This document shows positions 1 through 8,267 of a stretch of 46,451 nt of DNA, in pieces. How positions within the stretch are numbered: position 1 is the stretch's first letter; each line of letters opens with the position of its first letter. The notes beneath the pieces are model-generated. The model was not told the DNA's origin and did not search any database. It saw only the letters and a program-made list of their open reading frames with translations. Made by a program: the position numbers and the translations under genes. Source of the stretch: Comamonadaceae bacterium (GTDB taxonomy: Bacteria > Pseudomonadota > Gammaproteobacteria > Burkholderiales > Burkholderiaceae_C); NCBI GenBank assembly GCA_008080595.1, contig VIKI01000013.1:1-46451 (forward strand), written 5' to 3'.

Positions 1-1215
1 CTGGAAGTGATGGCGCTGATGGTGGACAATCTGGTGAAAGATACCCGGTTGCTTGAACCCGTGCGTGACATCATTGCCCGGTTGGAGCCCGCCTTGCTGC
101 GCCTGGTGCTGGTCGATGCCCGATTCTTCAGCGACAGAACACATCCAGCGAGGTGTTTGTTGCAAGAGATTTCCCAGCGGGGACTGGCATTCAGTTCGGT
201 GGATGATCCCCATTTCAATGCGTTTTTGGTGTCCTTGCAACGTTTTGTCAGCCCCTTGGCTTCTTTGCATATTGAGAATGCAGAGCCTTTTGAGCTTGCG
301 CTCAAGAGTTTGTTGAGTCTTTGGTCGGAGGCCATCCCCACAGGTAAGGTTTCCAATCAAATCGACAGCGTCGTAGCGGTGCTGGAATATGCCGAAGAGC
401 GTAATCTGTTGGCTGAAAAAATGGTAAGTGACATGCAAACCATTCCTGATTTGCAACGGGTTCCCCAGAGTGTGGTTGATTTTTTGTTGGGCCCATGGGC
501 GCAAGTCATGGCTTGTGCACAACTGAATGACCGTTCTGGTGATGATGATCCGGGTCATTACAAGGCCTTGGTCAACACGCTGCTTTGGAGTGCTCAGCCA
601 GAACTGACTCGTAAGCACGTTGATAAACTGACCAAGCTGGTGTCACGATTGTTATCAAGCTTGCGCGAAGGTCTGCGCATGATTGATTACCCATCAGTTA
701 AAACCAGTGCATTTTTTGATGTGTTGATGAAATTGCATCAACAAGCTTTTCGCCCTGCCTCTCAGTCAGAACGCACTGGTTTGGCAAGTAGCCTGCAGGG
801 TAATCAGGATCACTGGGTTGCACCTGCAGAGGCTAAAGCCTCTGGCTTCATGGAAATGCCGCAAGACATGGGCGTTGCGGCACCACTCACGACTCAGAAT
901 CCATCTTCTTCTGATGAAGTTGTACTTGAAGAAGAAAAAACGGATGCAGTCAGCTTGACGGTCGGATCTTGGGTGGAAATGCTTGTGAATGGTGTTTGGA
1001 CACGTTCTCAGCTGTCCTGGGTCAGCCCACAGCGCTCCATGTATCTGTTCACGACAGGGCAGGGCAAGACCCAGTCGATGACCAAACGGATGCTCCAACG
1101 GATGCTGTCCACGAAATTGTTGCGTGTGTTGTCTGATCAATCGATGGTGGATACTGCACTGGACGCGGTGGTGCAGACCGCGATGCTCAATAGCCTGGAT
1201 CTCCGATTTGAATGA
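1..1215 (+). CDS. DUF1631 family protein, C-terminal part (5' end outside window)
   Basis: The frame is open from base 1 and ends at a TGA at 1213-1215, so only about the last 404 residues are present. DUF1631 proteins are usually about 700-800 residues, so the N-terminal half is missing at the window edge rather than lost. The last about 85 residues (VGSWVEMLVNGVW..., then QRSMYLFTTGQGKTQSM...) have the conserved look of the family's C-terminal block; a low-complexity acidic linker (VVLEEEKTD) precedes it. No catalytic motif, signal peptide or membrane segment is visible. The family is common in Beta- and Gammaproteobacteria and its biochemical role is unknown. The gene converges on yqeY, with 16 bases between the stop codons. 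Confidence 0.8.
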   Translation: MEVMALMVDNLVKDTRLLEPVRDIIARLEPALLRLVLVDARFFSDRTHPARCLLQEISQRGLAFSSVDDPHFNAFLVSLQRFVSPLASLHIENAEPFELALKSLLSLWSEAIPTGKVSNQIDSVVAVLEYAEERNLLAEKMVSDMQTIPDLQRVPQSVVDFLLGPWAQVMACAQLNDRSGDDDPGHYKALVNTLLWSAQPELTRKHVDKLTKLVSRLLSSLREGLRMIDYPSVKTSAFFDVLMKLHQQAFRPASQSERTGLASSLQGNQDHWVAPAEAKASGFMEMPQDMGVAAPLTTQNPSSSDEVVLEEEKTDAVSLTVGSWVEMLVNGVWTRSQLSWVSPQRSMYLFTTGQGKTQSMTKRMLQRMLSTKLLRVLSDQSMVDTALDAVVQTAMLNSLDLRFE

Positions 1216-1231
1216 GTCTGATGGCAGACGC

Positions 1232-1678
1232 TTAGCCTGCCAAAGCCGCTTTCACAGCTTGTGACACCAAGGCCATGTCGGCTTTGCCGGCCAGTTGTGT
1301 CTTGACTGCTGCCATCACTTTGCCCATATCTGCTGGCCCTTTGGCATCCAGCGCGGTGACAATGGCTTGCACTGCGGCAGTTATTTCTTCAGCGCTCAGC
1401 CGTTGTGGGAGATAGGCTTGCAGGACTTTGATTTCTGCACTTTCCTTGTCAGCCAAATCCATGCGCTGCGCCTGGGTGTAAGCAGCAACTGAGTCTTTGC
1501 GTTGTTTGATGAGTTTGTCCACAATGGCGACCATGGCAGCATCATCGAGCACCACGCGCTCGTCCACTTCTTTCTGCTTGGCGGCTGCCAGCAACAAACG
1601 AATGGTGCCCAGACGTTCGCTGTCTTTGGCTCGCATGGCGGTTTTCATGTCTTCGGTGATTTGTTCTTTGAGTGTCAT
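1232..1678 (-). CDS. yqeY: GatB/YqeY domain protein
   Basis: A 148-residue soluble, highly helical protein. The start MTLKEQITEDMKTAMRAKD and the internal IRLLLAAAKQKEVDER are typical of YqeY proteins, whose usual length is about 147-150. The fold matches the tail domain of the GatB amidotransferase subunit, which contacts tRNA. The role of the free-standing protein is not settled; family members occur next to rpsU, as here, and are assumed to act in translation. The gene lies downstream of rpsU on the same strand, but an intrinsic terminator separates them, so its expression probably depends on read-through or a weak local promoter. Confidence 0.9.
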   Translation of the reverse strand: MTLKEQITEDMKTAMRAKDSERLGTIRLLLAAAKQKEVDERVVLDDAAMVAIVDKLIKQRKDSVAAYTQAQRMDLADKESAEIKVLQAYLPQRLSAEEITAAVQAIVTALDAKGPADMGKVMAAVKTQLAGKADMALVSQAVKAALAG

Positions 1679-1700
1679 GGCTCATCCTTATCAAAAGTTG

Positions 1701-1740
1701 AAATAAAAAAAGCCCGCCTGAGCGTCCTTAGGCGAGCTTT
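1701..1740 (-). terminator. Rho-independent terminator after rpsU
   Basis: Read on the minus strand, AGCTCGCCT (1730-1738) pairs with AGGCGGGCT (1711-1719) with one G-T wobble and a 10-base loop, followed at once by a T-run (1705-1710). It lies between rpsU and yqeY and should end most rpsU transcripts. Confidence 0.85.
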
Positions 1741-1821
1741 GCGACTGAGGCTGCAAGGCCTCAATCTGTGGTGGGCATGGAAGACGGATTGAACTGATCT
1801 GCCTTGCCTCAGAAGGTGTAC

Positions 1822-2034
1822 TTAGTACAGCTTCTTGGGCAGTTGCATGGCGCGAATACGCTTGTAGTTGCGTTTCACGGCAGCAGCCTTCTTGCGCTTG
1901 CGCTCAGCGGTGGGCTTTTCATAGAACTCGCGGGCGCGCAAGTCTGTCAGCAGGCCAAGTTTTTCAATGGTACGTTTGAAGCGGCGCAGCGCGACATCAA
2001 AAGGTTCGTTTTCTTTAACACGGATGGTGGTCAT
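1822..2034 (-). CDS. rpsU: 30S ribosomal protein S21
   Basis: A 70-residue, very basic protein beginning [20 protein letters not shown] and ending PKKLY, the standard length and sequence of proteobacterial S21. S21 sits on the small subunit near the anti-Shine-Dalgarno end of 16S rRNA and helps initiation. The frame stays open upstream to 2157, but family alignment fixes the start at 2034; the upstream part is leader. The gene is followed by a strong terminator, and its leader carries a GC-rich hairpin, so it is probably a mainly monocistronic transcript. Confidence 0.97.
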   Translation of the reverse strand: MTTIRVKENEPFDVALRRFKRTIEKLGLLTDLRAREFYEKPTAERKRKKAAAVKRNYKRIRAMQLPKKLY

Positions 2035-2108
2035 TACGTCAAATAATCCAAAATGTGCAGTGCTCAAGCCAAGGAGATCGGGCCATGGAGAGAGCATCAT
2101 GCGAAGTT

Positions 2109-2138
2109 CCCCGCTTAAAAGTTGATCAGGCAGCGGGG
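2109..2138 (-). promoter_or_regulatory. Hairpin in the rpsU 5' leader
   Basis: CCCCGCT (2109-2115) and AGCGGGG (2132-2138) form a perfect 7-bp GC-rich stem with a 16-base loop, about 75 bases upstream of the rpsU start and downstream of the TATAAT at 2159-2164. There is no T-run, so it is not an intrinsic terminator. A role in mRNA stability or autoregulation is inference. Confidence 0.45.
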
Positions 2139-2158
2139 TTTTGCCAGCAAAGACCAAG

Positions 2159-2164
2159 ATTATA
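2159..2164 (-). promoter_or_regulatory. Candidate -10 element of the rpsU promoter
   Basis: On the minus strand the six bases read TATAAT, a perfect sigma-70 -10 hexamer, about 125 bases upstream of the rpsU start. No convincing -35 hexamer sits 16-18 bases further upstream, so the promoter call is tentative. Confidence 0.4.
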
Positions 2165-2274
2165 GCGATCTGTTCATCCGGGTTGGCTCATGTCTCTGCA
2201 TAAAAACGCAGCTTTCCCCGCAAGTTTCGCGGATTTTGCGACATTTCTGAGGGGGGACGAGGGTGCATGGGTGA

Positions 2275-3726
2275 TCAGTTTGCCGTTGGGGATGCGGCTT
2301 GTGCCATGTGGCTGCCACCGCCCAGGGTTTTGAACAGTGCAATCTGGTTTTGCAAATAAGCCAAGCGGGTTTGAACCGCCGTTTGCTGGGCGCTAAACAG
2401 GCTGCGTTTGGCATCGAGCCACTCCAATTGACTGGCCGCGCCATGCTCCAGGCGCAATTGGGTCAAGTGGTGGCGCGTGGTTTCTGCTGCCAGCAGGGCC
2501 TGGCTGGCCTGCACTTGCGCAGCCAGCGTGGCGCGACTGGCCAAGGCATCAGCCACCTCGCGAAAAGCGTTCTGGATGGATTTTTCGTACTGCGCCACAG
2601 CCAGGTCGCGCCCCACTTGAGCCGCCTCCAGGTTGGCCTGATTGCGCCCAGCATCAAAAATGGGCAGCATCAGTTGCGGAGCCAGTGTCCAGCCCCATGA
2701 CCCGCTGCTGAACAGATTCGCAAGTGCCGTGCTGGCCGAGCCAACCCCGGCGGTCAGGCTGATGCGCGGGAAAAACGCGGCACGGGCCGCGCCGATGTTG
2801 GCATGGCTGGCGATCAGGTTTTGTTCGGCCTGGCGAATGTCGGGGCGACGGGTCAGCAAATCTGATGGCAAACCCGCAGGCAATTCAGCCAACTGGAGCT
2901 GGCTTAGGCTGACGTGGGGGGCGGCTGTTGGCGATGCCGGGGCAAGTTGGGCGGCCTCTGGCAAGGGTTGACCCAGCAACAGCACCAGGGCATTTTCGTC
3001 CAGAGCTCGCTGGCGGGTTTGCTGGGCCAGCGTGACTCGGGCGCTCTCCAACAGGGTTTGCGCCAGTTGCTGATCCAACTCAGAGGCCGCTCCGTTTTGC
3101 AGTTTGAGCGCGGTGAGTTTGAGTGATTCGGCACGCGAGTCGAGTGTTTGCCGTGTCACAGCCAGCAGCTCATCGTCAGCCAGCAAGGCCAGCCAAGCTT
3201 GTGTCACGGTGGCTATCAGGCTGATTTGAGCGGTTTGTGCCGCCTCAGCGCTGGCCATGTATTGCGCCAAAGCCTGCTCCTTGAGGCTGCCGACACGGCC
3301 AAAAAAATCCAGCTCGTAAGCGGTCACGGTCAGCCCACCGGCATAGGCGCTGTTGATGGCCCCATTGCTGTTGGGCGTGCGCGAACCGGTCAGAGCCGCA
3401 TTCACGGTTGGAAACTGGTCGGCCCGGCGAACGCCCAGTTGGGCCAATGCCAGCTCGGTATTGAGCGTGGCCATGCGCAGGTCACGGTTGTTTTTGAGTG
3501 CAATTTCAATCAGTGTGCGCAGGGTTGGATCGGTAAAGTAGCTTTGCCAGTCCAACGGCTGCGTGCTGGATACTGCTGCTGGAGTCGAGGCTGGCCACTG
3601 TGCCGCCACTGGGGCTGCTGGGCGCTCATACTTAGGGATTTGGCTGCAGCCAGCTATAAAAATAATAGCTGCTTGCGCAAGTGTGTTAAGCGCTAGAGGC
3701 TTAAAAGTCTTATAAAAATTACTCAT
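2275..3726 (-). CDS. Outer-membrane efflux lipoprotein (NodT/OprM family)
   Basis: A 483-residue outer-membrane factor that forms the exit duct of the tripartite pump with the two upstream genes. It has a lipoprotein signal peptide with lipobox IAGC, lipidated Cys27, then the family pattern of two repeated coiled-coil/beta-barrel halves (LDWQSYFTDPTLRTLIEIAL; GLPSDLLTRRPDIRQAEQNL is the usual second-repeat signature). The ATG at 3726 overlaps the end of the pump gene by 8 bases (ATGAGTAA), implying translational coupling; GGGAG upstream is the likely ribosome binding site. The frame remains open upstream, but that part lies inside the pump gene. Oddly, codons about 6-24, most of the signal peptide, coincide with a copy of the dispersed palindromic repeat (3653-3710). 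Confidence 0.93.
   Translation of the reverse strand: MSNFYKTFKPLALNTLAQAAIIFIAGCSQIPKYERPAAPVAAQWPASTPAAVSSTQPLDWQSYFTDPTLRTLIEIALKNNRDLRMATLNTELALAQLGVRRADQFPTVNAALTGSRTPNSNGAINSAYAGGLTVTAYELDFFGRVGSLKEQALAQYMASAEAAQTAQISLIATVTQAWLALLADDELLAVTRQTLDSRAESLKLTALKLQNGAASELDQQLAQTLLESARVTLAQQTRQRALDENALVLLLGQPLPEAAQLAPASPTAAPHVSLSQLQLAELPAGLPSDLLTRRPDIRQAEQNLIASHANIGAARAAFFPRISLTAGVGSASTALANLFSSGSWGWTLAPQLMLPIFDAGRNQANLEAAQVGRDLAVAQYEKSIQNAFREVADALASRATLAAQVQASQALLAAETTRHHLTQLRLEHGAASQLEWLDAKRSLFSAQQTAVQTRLAYLQNQIALFKTLGGGSHMAQAASPTAN
3653..3710. repeat. Dispersed palindromic repeat, copy A (inside the channel gene)
   Basis: Shares the blocks TAAGCGCTAGAGGCT and ATAGCTGCT with copy B (14202-14261), plus flanking A/T-rich ends. 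It lies within the coding start of the OprM-like gene and encodes its signal peptide. The palindromic arms are only partly kept here (GCGC core pairs). Confidence 0.8.
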
Positions 3727-6700
3727 GCGAATGCACTCCCATGTGTTCGGCTTGCGCCGCATGTACGGCTTGCTGGCGTGCGCTGTCCTTGAACAGGCTG
3801 CGCACCACCACAAAAAAGATCGGCACAAACACCACTGCCAGGCTGGTGCCGGTCAGGATGCCGCCAATCACCCCGGTGCCAATGGCGCGCTGGCTGGCCG
3901 AGCCTGCGCCGGAGGCAATCGCCAGCGGCAACACGCCCAGCGTGAACGCCATCGAGGTCATGATGATCGGGCGAAAGCGCAGGTGAGCAGCCTCCAGTGC
4001 CGATGCCACCACACTCTTGCCCTGGGCTTGCAGGTCTTTGGCGAACTCGATGATCAGAATCGCGTTCTTGGCCGACAGGCCAATGATGGTGATCAGCCCG
4101 ACCTGAAAGTACACGTCATTGGCGTAAGCGCGCAGCAGCGTGGCCACGATCACACCGAGCACGCCCAGAGGCACCACCAGAATCACTGCCAGCGGGATCG
4201 TCCAGCTCTCATAGAGGGCGGCCAGGCACAAGAACACCGCCAGAATGGCAAACCCGTAGAGGATGATGGCCTGCGAGCCCGCCAACTTTTCCTCACGTGA
4301 GGTGCCGGTCCACTCATAGCCAAAGCCTGGTGGCAACTGGGCCGCCAGTTGTTCCATCTCTTGCAACGCCGCGCCAGTGCTGTAGCCAGGGGCGGCACTG
4401 CCGCTGATGCGCATGGCCGGGTAGCCGTTGTAACGAATGGTTTGCATGGCACCCGTCACCCAGCGGGTGTTGGCAAAGGCGGACAGCGGCACCATCTGGC
4501 CCTTGTTGTTGGCAACATTGAGTTTGAGCAGGTCTTCGGGTTGCATGCGTGCCGGTGCGTCAGCCTGCACCACCACCCGCTGCAAGCGGCCCGCGTTGGG
4601 GAAGTCGTTGGCGTAAGACGAACCCAGCGCGGTGGAGATGGTGGCGTAGATGGCATCAAAGCCCACGCCCAGGGCACTGGCTTTGTCGCGGTCAATGTCG
4701 AGCTGCAATTGCGGCGCATCTTCCAGCCCGTCGGGGCGTACCTGAGTTAACACCTTGCTCTTGGCGGCCATGCCCAGCAACTGGTTGCGTGCGCCCAGCA
4801 GGGCATCGTGGCCGAGGCCAGCGCGGTCTTGCAGCCGGAAACTGAAGCCGCTGGAGGCACCCAGTTCAGGAATGGGTGGCGGGCTCAAGGGGAAGATGAA
4901 GGCATCGCGAATGCCGCTCAAAGCCCCAAACGCACGCCCGGCCAGCGCCTGGGCTGAACTGCCTGGCCCGCTACGTTCCGCCCAGTCTTTGAGGGTGACG
5001 AAGGCCAGCGCGGCGTTTTGCCCCTGGCCTGAGAAGCTGAAGCCCAGCACGCTGACCATGCCTTGCACCTCGGGTTGCTTGAGCATGAAGCCTTCGACCT
5101 GCTGCATCACCGCCAACGTGCGCTCTTGCGTGGCACCGGGGGGCAGTTGCACGTTCACCAGCATCGTGCCCTGGTCTTCATTGGGCAGGAATGAAGTGGG
5201 AAGGCCGCGGTACATCCAGGCGGCACCGGCGCCGATGGCCAGGTAAATCACCAGATAGCGGGCCGCATGCGACAGCAACTTGGCCACGCCGCCTTCATAG
5301 GTTTTGGCGGTGCGGGCAAAGCCCCGGTTGAACCAGCCAAAAAAGCCGGTCTTGGCATGGTGGTGCCCGGCCTCTACCGGCTTGAGCAAGGTGGCGCACA
5401 AGGCCGGGGTGAGTGACAGGGCCATGAAGGCCGAGAACGCAATCGAGGTGCCCATCACCGCCGCAAACTGGCGGTAGATGTTGCCAATTGACCCGCTGAA
5501 AAACGCCAGCGGCACAAACACCGAGATCAGCACCACCGTCACGCCCACAATCGCACCCTGGATTTGGCCCATGGCTTTGCGCGTGGCTTGCAGGGGCGGC
5601 AGGCCTTCTTCGCTCATGATCCGTTCGACGTTTTCCACCACCACAATCGCATCGTCCACCACGATACCGATCACCAGCACCATGGCAAACATGGTCAGCA
5701 CGTTGATGGAGAAACCCAGTGCCAGCATGGTGGCAAAGGTGCCCAGCAGCGCCACCGGTACCACCAGCGTGGGGATCAGGGTGTAGCGCCAGTCCTGCAA
5801 GAACAAAAACATCACCAAAAACACCAGCGCCACGGCTTCCAGCAAGGTCTCAGCCACCTGGCGCAGCGAGGTGTCAATGAAGCGCGAGCTGTCGTAGGGA
5901 ATGGTCCAGGTCATGCCCTTGGGAAAGAATTTTTCCAGCTCGGTCATGCGTGCACGCACCGCTTTGGCCGTGGCCAGGGCGTTGCCGCTGGGCGAGAGCT
6001 GCACGCCGATACCGGTAGAGGGCTTGCCATTGAGCCGGGCCGAGGTGGCGTAGGACTGGGCCCCGAGTTCGATGCGGGCCACGTCTTTCAGGCGCACGCT
6101 GGAACCATCGGTGTTGGCACGCAGCACCACGTTGCCAAACTGCGCCACGCTGCTGAGCTGGCCGCCCACCACCACGGTGGCGGCAATGCCTTGACCCGCC
6201 ACGTTGGGCAGGCTGCCGATTTCACCGGCCGATACCTGGGCGTTTTGCGCCCGGATGGCGGCGGTGACCTCGTTGGCTGACAGGTTGTAGCTTTGCAGCT
6301 TGGCGGGGTCAATCCAGATGCGCATGGCGCGTTCGGTGCCAAACAATTGCGCCTGGCCCACCCCCGGCAAACGCTGCAGTTCGGGCACGATGCTGCGTGA
6401 GGCGTAGTCACCCAGGGCCACCGGATCGAGCTTGGGGTCATCAGATGAGAGGATGGCAAACAGCAGGAAGTTGCTGCGTGACTTGTCCACTCGCACACCC
6501 TGCTGTGTGACGGCTGAGGGCAGGCGTGGGGTGGCGCGGCTCAGGCGGTTTTGTACATCCACCTGCGCCAGATCGGGGTTGGTGCCGGGCTGAAAGCTCA
6601 GGGTGATGGTGCCGGTGCCGTTGGCCTGCGCCACCGATTCCATGTAGATCAGGCCGGGTGAGCCGTTCATCTCCTGTTCCACGATCGACAGCACGCTGTC

Positions 6701-6874
6701 TTCCAGCGTCTGCGCCGAGGCCCCTGGGTAGGTGGCCGAGATCACGATGGAGGGCGGTGCCACCGGCGGGTACTGGGCAATCGGCAGCTGGGTGATGGCG
6801 ACCGAACCCGCCACGATGATGAACAGCGCGATGACCCAGGCAAAGATGGGCCGTTCAATGAAAAATTTCGCCAT
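3719..6874 (-). CDS. acrB: RND multidrug efflux pump, HAE1 family (AcrB/MexB-like)
   Basis: A 1051-residue inner-membrane proton antiporter, full length for the HAE1 family. It begins MAKFFIERPIFAWVIALFII, the usual first membrane helix, and has twelve predicted helices with two large periplasmic loops. The proton-relay aspartates are D407 and D408 (IGIVVDDAIVVVEN) and the relay lysine is about K936 (IGLSAKNAILIIEFAKD). It should work as a trimer, taking hydrophobic drugs from the periplasm or membrane and passing them to the outer-membrane channel encoded just downstream. The adaptor gene is 12 bases upstream. Transcription is probably controlled by the AcrR-type repressor at the divergent promoter. 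Substrates cannot be deduced from sequence. Confidence 0.96.
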   Translation of the reverse strand: MAKFFIERPIFAWVIALFIIVAGSVAITQLPIAQYPPVAPPSIVISATYPGASAQTLEDSVLSIVEQEMNGSPGLIYMESVAQANGTGTITLSFQPGTNPDLAQVDVQNRLSRATPRLPSAVTQQGVRVDKSRSNFLLFAILSSDDPKLDPVALGDYASRSIVPELQRLPGVGQAQLFGTERAMRIWIDPAKLQSYNLSANEVTAAIRAQNAQVSAGEIGSLPNVAGQGIAATVVVGGQLSSVAQFGNVVLRANTDGSSVRLKDVARIELGAQSYATSARLNGKPSTGIGVQLSPSGNALATAKAVRARMTELEKFFPKGMTWTIPYDSSRFIDTSLRQVAETLLEAVALVFLVMFLFLQDWRYTLIPTLVVPVALLGTFATMLALGFSINVLTMFAMVLVIGIVVDDAIVVVENVERIMSEEGLPPLQATRKAMGQIQGAIVGVTVVLISVFVPLAFFSGSIGNIYRQFAAVMGTSIAFSAFMALSLTPALCATLLKPVEAGHHHAKTGFFGWFNRGFARTAKTYEGGVAKLLSHAARYLVIYLAIGAGAAWMYRGLPTSFLPNEDQGTMLVNVQLPPGATQERTLAVMQQVEGFMLKQPEVQGMVSVLGFSFSGQGQNAALAFVTLKDWAERSGPGSSAQALAGRAFGALSGIRDAFIFPLSPPPIPELGASSGFSFRLQDRAGLGHDALLGARNQLLGMAAKSKVLTQVRPDGLEDAPQLQLDIDRDKASALGVGFDAIYATISTALGSSYANDFPNAGRLQRVVVQADAPARMQPEDLLKLNVANNKGQMVPLSAFANTRWVTGAMQTIRYNGYPAMRISGSAAPGYSTGAALQEMEQLAAQLPPGFGYEWTGTSREEKLAGSQAIILYGFAILAVFLCLAALYESWTIPLAVILVVPLGVLGVIVATLLRAYANDVYFQVGLITIIGLSAKNAILIIEFAKDLQAQGKSVVASALEAAHLRFRPIIMTSMAFTLGVLPLAIASGAGSASQRAIGTGVIGGILTGTSLAVVFVPIFFVVVRSLFKDSARQQAVHAAQAEHMGVHSHE

Positions 6875-6886
6875 GAACTACGCTCC

Positions 6887-8146
6887 TTATTGTGTAGCGA
6901 TTGACGCTTTGTTGGCGGCGCTAGCGGGCTGTATGGGGGCAGTGCCAGGAGCTTGCCAGGGCACGGGTTTGACCGGGGCCCCGCCGCGCAGTTTCTGGAA
7001 GCCGTCCACCATGACCTGGTCGCCGCTTTGCAGTCCGTCCAGAATCACCCACTGGCCGCGTTGCTGGTTGCCCACCTTGACCGGGCGTGGGCTGGCCTTG
7101 CCTTCGGCATCCACCACCATCACCGAATCGCCCTGTGCGGAGCGGGTCACGGCCTGCTGTGGCAGGGTGATGGCATTGCTGACCTGGGCTTGTTCCAGGC
7201 GCACGCGCACAAACAGGCCCGGTAGCAAGGTGCCGGAGGGGTTGGGGATTTCAGCGCGCAGGGTGATCTGGCCGCTGGTGGCATCGACCGTCAGGTCAGA
7301 AAACAGCAGCTTGCCGGGCTGGGCGTATTCGCTGCCGTCTTCCAGCACCACCCGCACGCTGGCGGCCTGGTTGCCCGCGCGCTTGAGCTGGCCCGATGCC
7401 ATGGCGGCGCGCAGCTTCATGACCTCGGCGGCAGACTGTGTGAAGTTGATGAACATCGGGTCAATTTGCTGGATCACGGCCATCGGCGTGGCCTCGCCCT
7501 GACCGACCAGTGCACCTTCTGTCACCAGTGCGCGGCCAATGCGGCCACTGATTGGGGCGGTGATGGCGGCGTAGCCCAGGTTGATGCGTGCGGTTTGCAC
7601 GGCTGCGCGGGCCACGGCCAGGTCAGCTTCGGCCAGTTTTTGCGCGGCCTGGGCGTTGACAAAGTCTTGTTGACTGATGGCCTTGGCCTCGATCAGGGGT
7701 TTAAATCGCTCCGCTTGGGCGGTGGTCTGCATCACATTGGCCTCGGCCTTGGCGACCGTGGCCTGGGCGCTGGCCAGCGTGGCCTCAAAAGGGCTGGCAT
7801 CGATCTGGAACAGCGCTTGCCCGGCGCGCACGGCACTGCCTTCGACGAACAGGCGCTTTTGCACAATGCCTGCGGCACGCGCCCGCACCTGGGCGATGCG
7901 CGAGGCTTCCAGCCGACCGGGCAGCTCGGTGACCAGGCCCACATCCCCTGGTTTGACCGTGACCACACCCACTTGGGCTGGCGGTGGCGCACTGCCTGGC
8001 CCGCCTGCACCAGCACTCGGCGCGGCACTTTGGCCGCAGGCAACGAGCATGAGCACCGTTGCCAACGTCAGGGTTGTGGGAGCGAGAGGATGGTTGTTGC
8101 CGCTGGCGGCTGACAGGGCGATTGATCGAACACGGGTATGAGGCAT
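6887..8146 (-). CDS. acrA: Efflux periplasmic adaptor (membrane fusion protein, AcrA/MexA-like)
   Basis: A 419-residue adaptor linking pump and channel. The N-terminus carries a signal sequence ending in a lipobox (LMLVACG), so it is probably a lipoprotein of the inner membrane's outer face, followed by a proline/glycine-rich linker. The barrel-sandwich halves (VKPGDVGLVTELPGRLEASR; GYAAITAPISGRIGRALVTE) flank an alpha-hairpin (about residues 115-180), and a beta-barrel and membrane-proximal domain follow. The start at 8146 fits the signal peptide; the open frame upstream would run through the promoter. It is the first gene of the efflux operon, 12 bases before the pump gene. Its leader contains the AcrR-type operator/promoter and a terminator-like hairpin. 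Confidence 0.93.
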   Translation of the reverse strand: MPHTRVRSIALSAASGNNHPLAPTTLTLATVLMLVACGQSAAPSAGAGGPGSAPPPAQVGVVTVKPGDVGLVTELPGRLEASRIAQVRARAAGIVQKRLFVEGSAVRAGQALFQIDASPFEATLASAQATVAKAEANVMQTTAQAERFKPLIEAKAISQQDFVNAQAAQKLAEADLAVARAAVQTARINLGYAAITAPISGRIGRALVTEGALVGQGEATPMAVIQQIDPMFINFTQSAAEVMKLRAAMASGQLKRAGNQAASVRVVLEDGSEYAQPGKLLFSDLTVDATSGQITLRAEIPNPSGTLLPGLFVRVRLEQAQVSNAITLPQQAVTRSAQGDSVMVVDAEGKASPRPVKVGNQQRGQWVILDGLQSGDQVMVDGFQKLRGGAPVKPVPWQAPGTAPIQPASAANKASIATQ

Positions 8147-8160
8147 GGTGGGAGTCCCGG

Positions 8161-8187
8161 AAAAAAAGGAGCCCGAAAAGCCGGGCT
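8161..8187 (-). terminator. Terminator-like hairpin in the leader of the efflux operon (possible attenuator)
   Basis: On the minus strand AGCCCG, a six-base loop and CGGGCT form a 6-bp GC-rich stem (8170-8187), followed by CC and seven Ts (8161-8167). It lies between the efflux promoter and the adaptor ATG at 8146, so it would interrupt the operon's own leader. Attenuation is inference. Confidence 0.5.
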
Positions 8188-8213
8188 GAAAACAAGACAA
8201 CAGGTGTTTCCAA

Positions 8214-8243
8214 AGTATACATACAATCGTGAATGTATGTCGA
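8214..8243 (-). promoter_or_regulatory. Efflux operon promoter with AcrR-type operator in its spacer
   Basis: The palindrome ACATACA-N8-TGTATGT occupies 8219-8240; its core matches the E. coli AcrR box as I recall it in nearly every base. On the minus strand a -35 TCGACA (8238-8243) and -10 TATACT (8214-8219) are spaced by 18 bases, so a bound repressor would cover the promoter. On the plus strand TACAAT (8222-8227) could be the -10 of the repressor gene, giving autoregulation. Confidence 0.8.
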
Positions 8244-8267
8244 TCAACCACGGATTCCTTTTTTCTC

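Noticed and set aside
5564-6280. Long His-rich frame antisense to the RND pump gene
   Set aside because: Composition (His/Gln/Gly repeats) is typical of reverse-strand reading of a GC-rich gene; the pump is certain.
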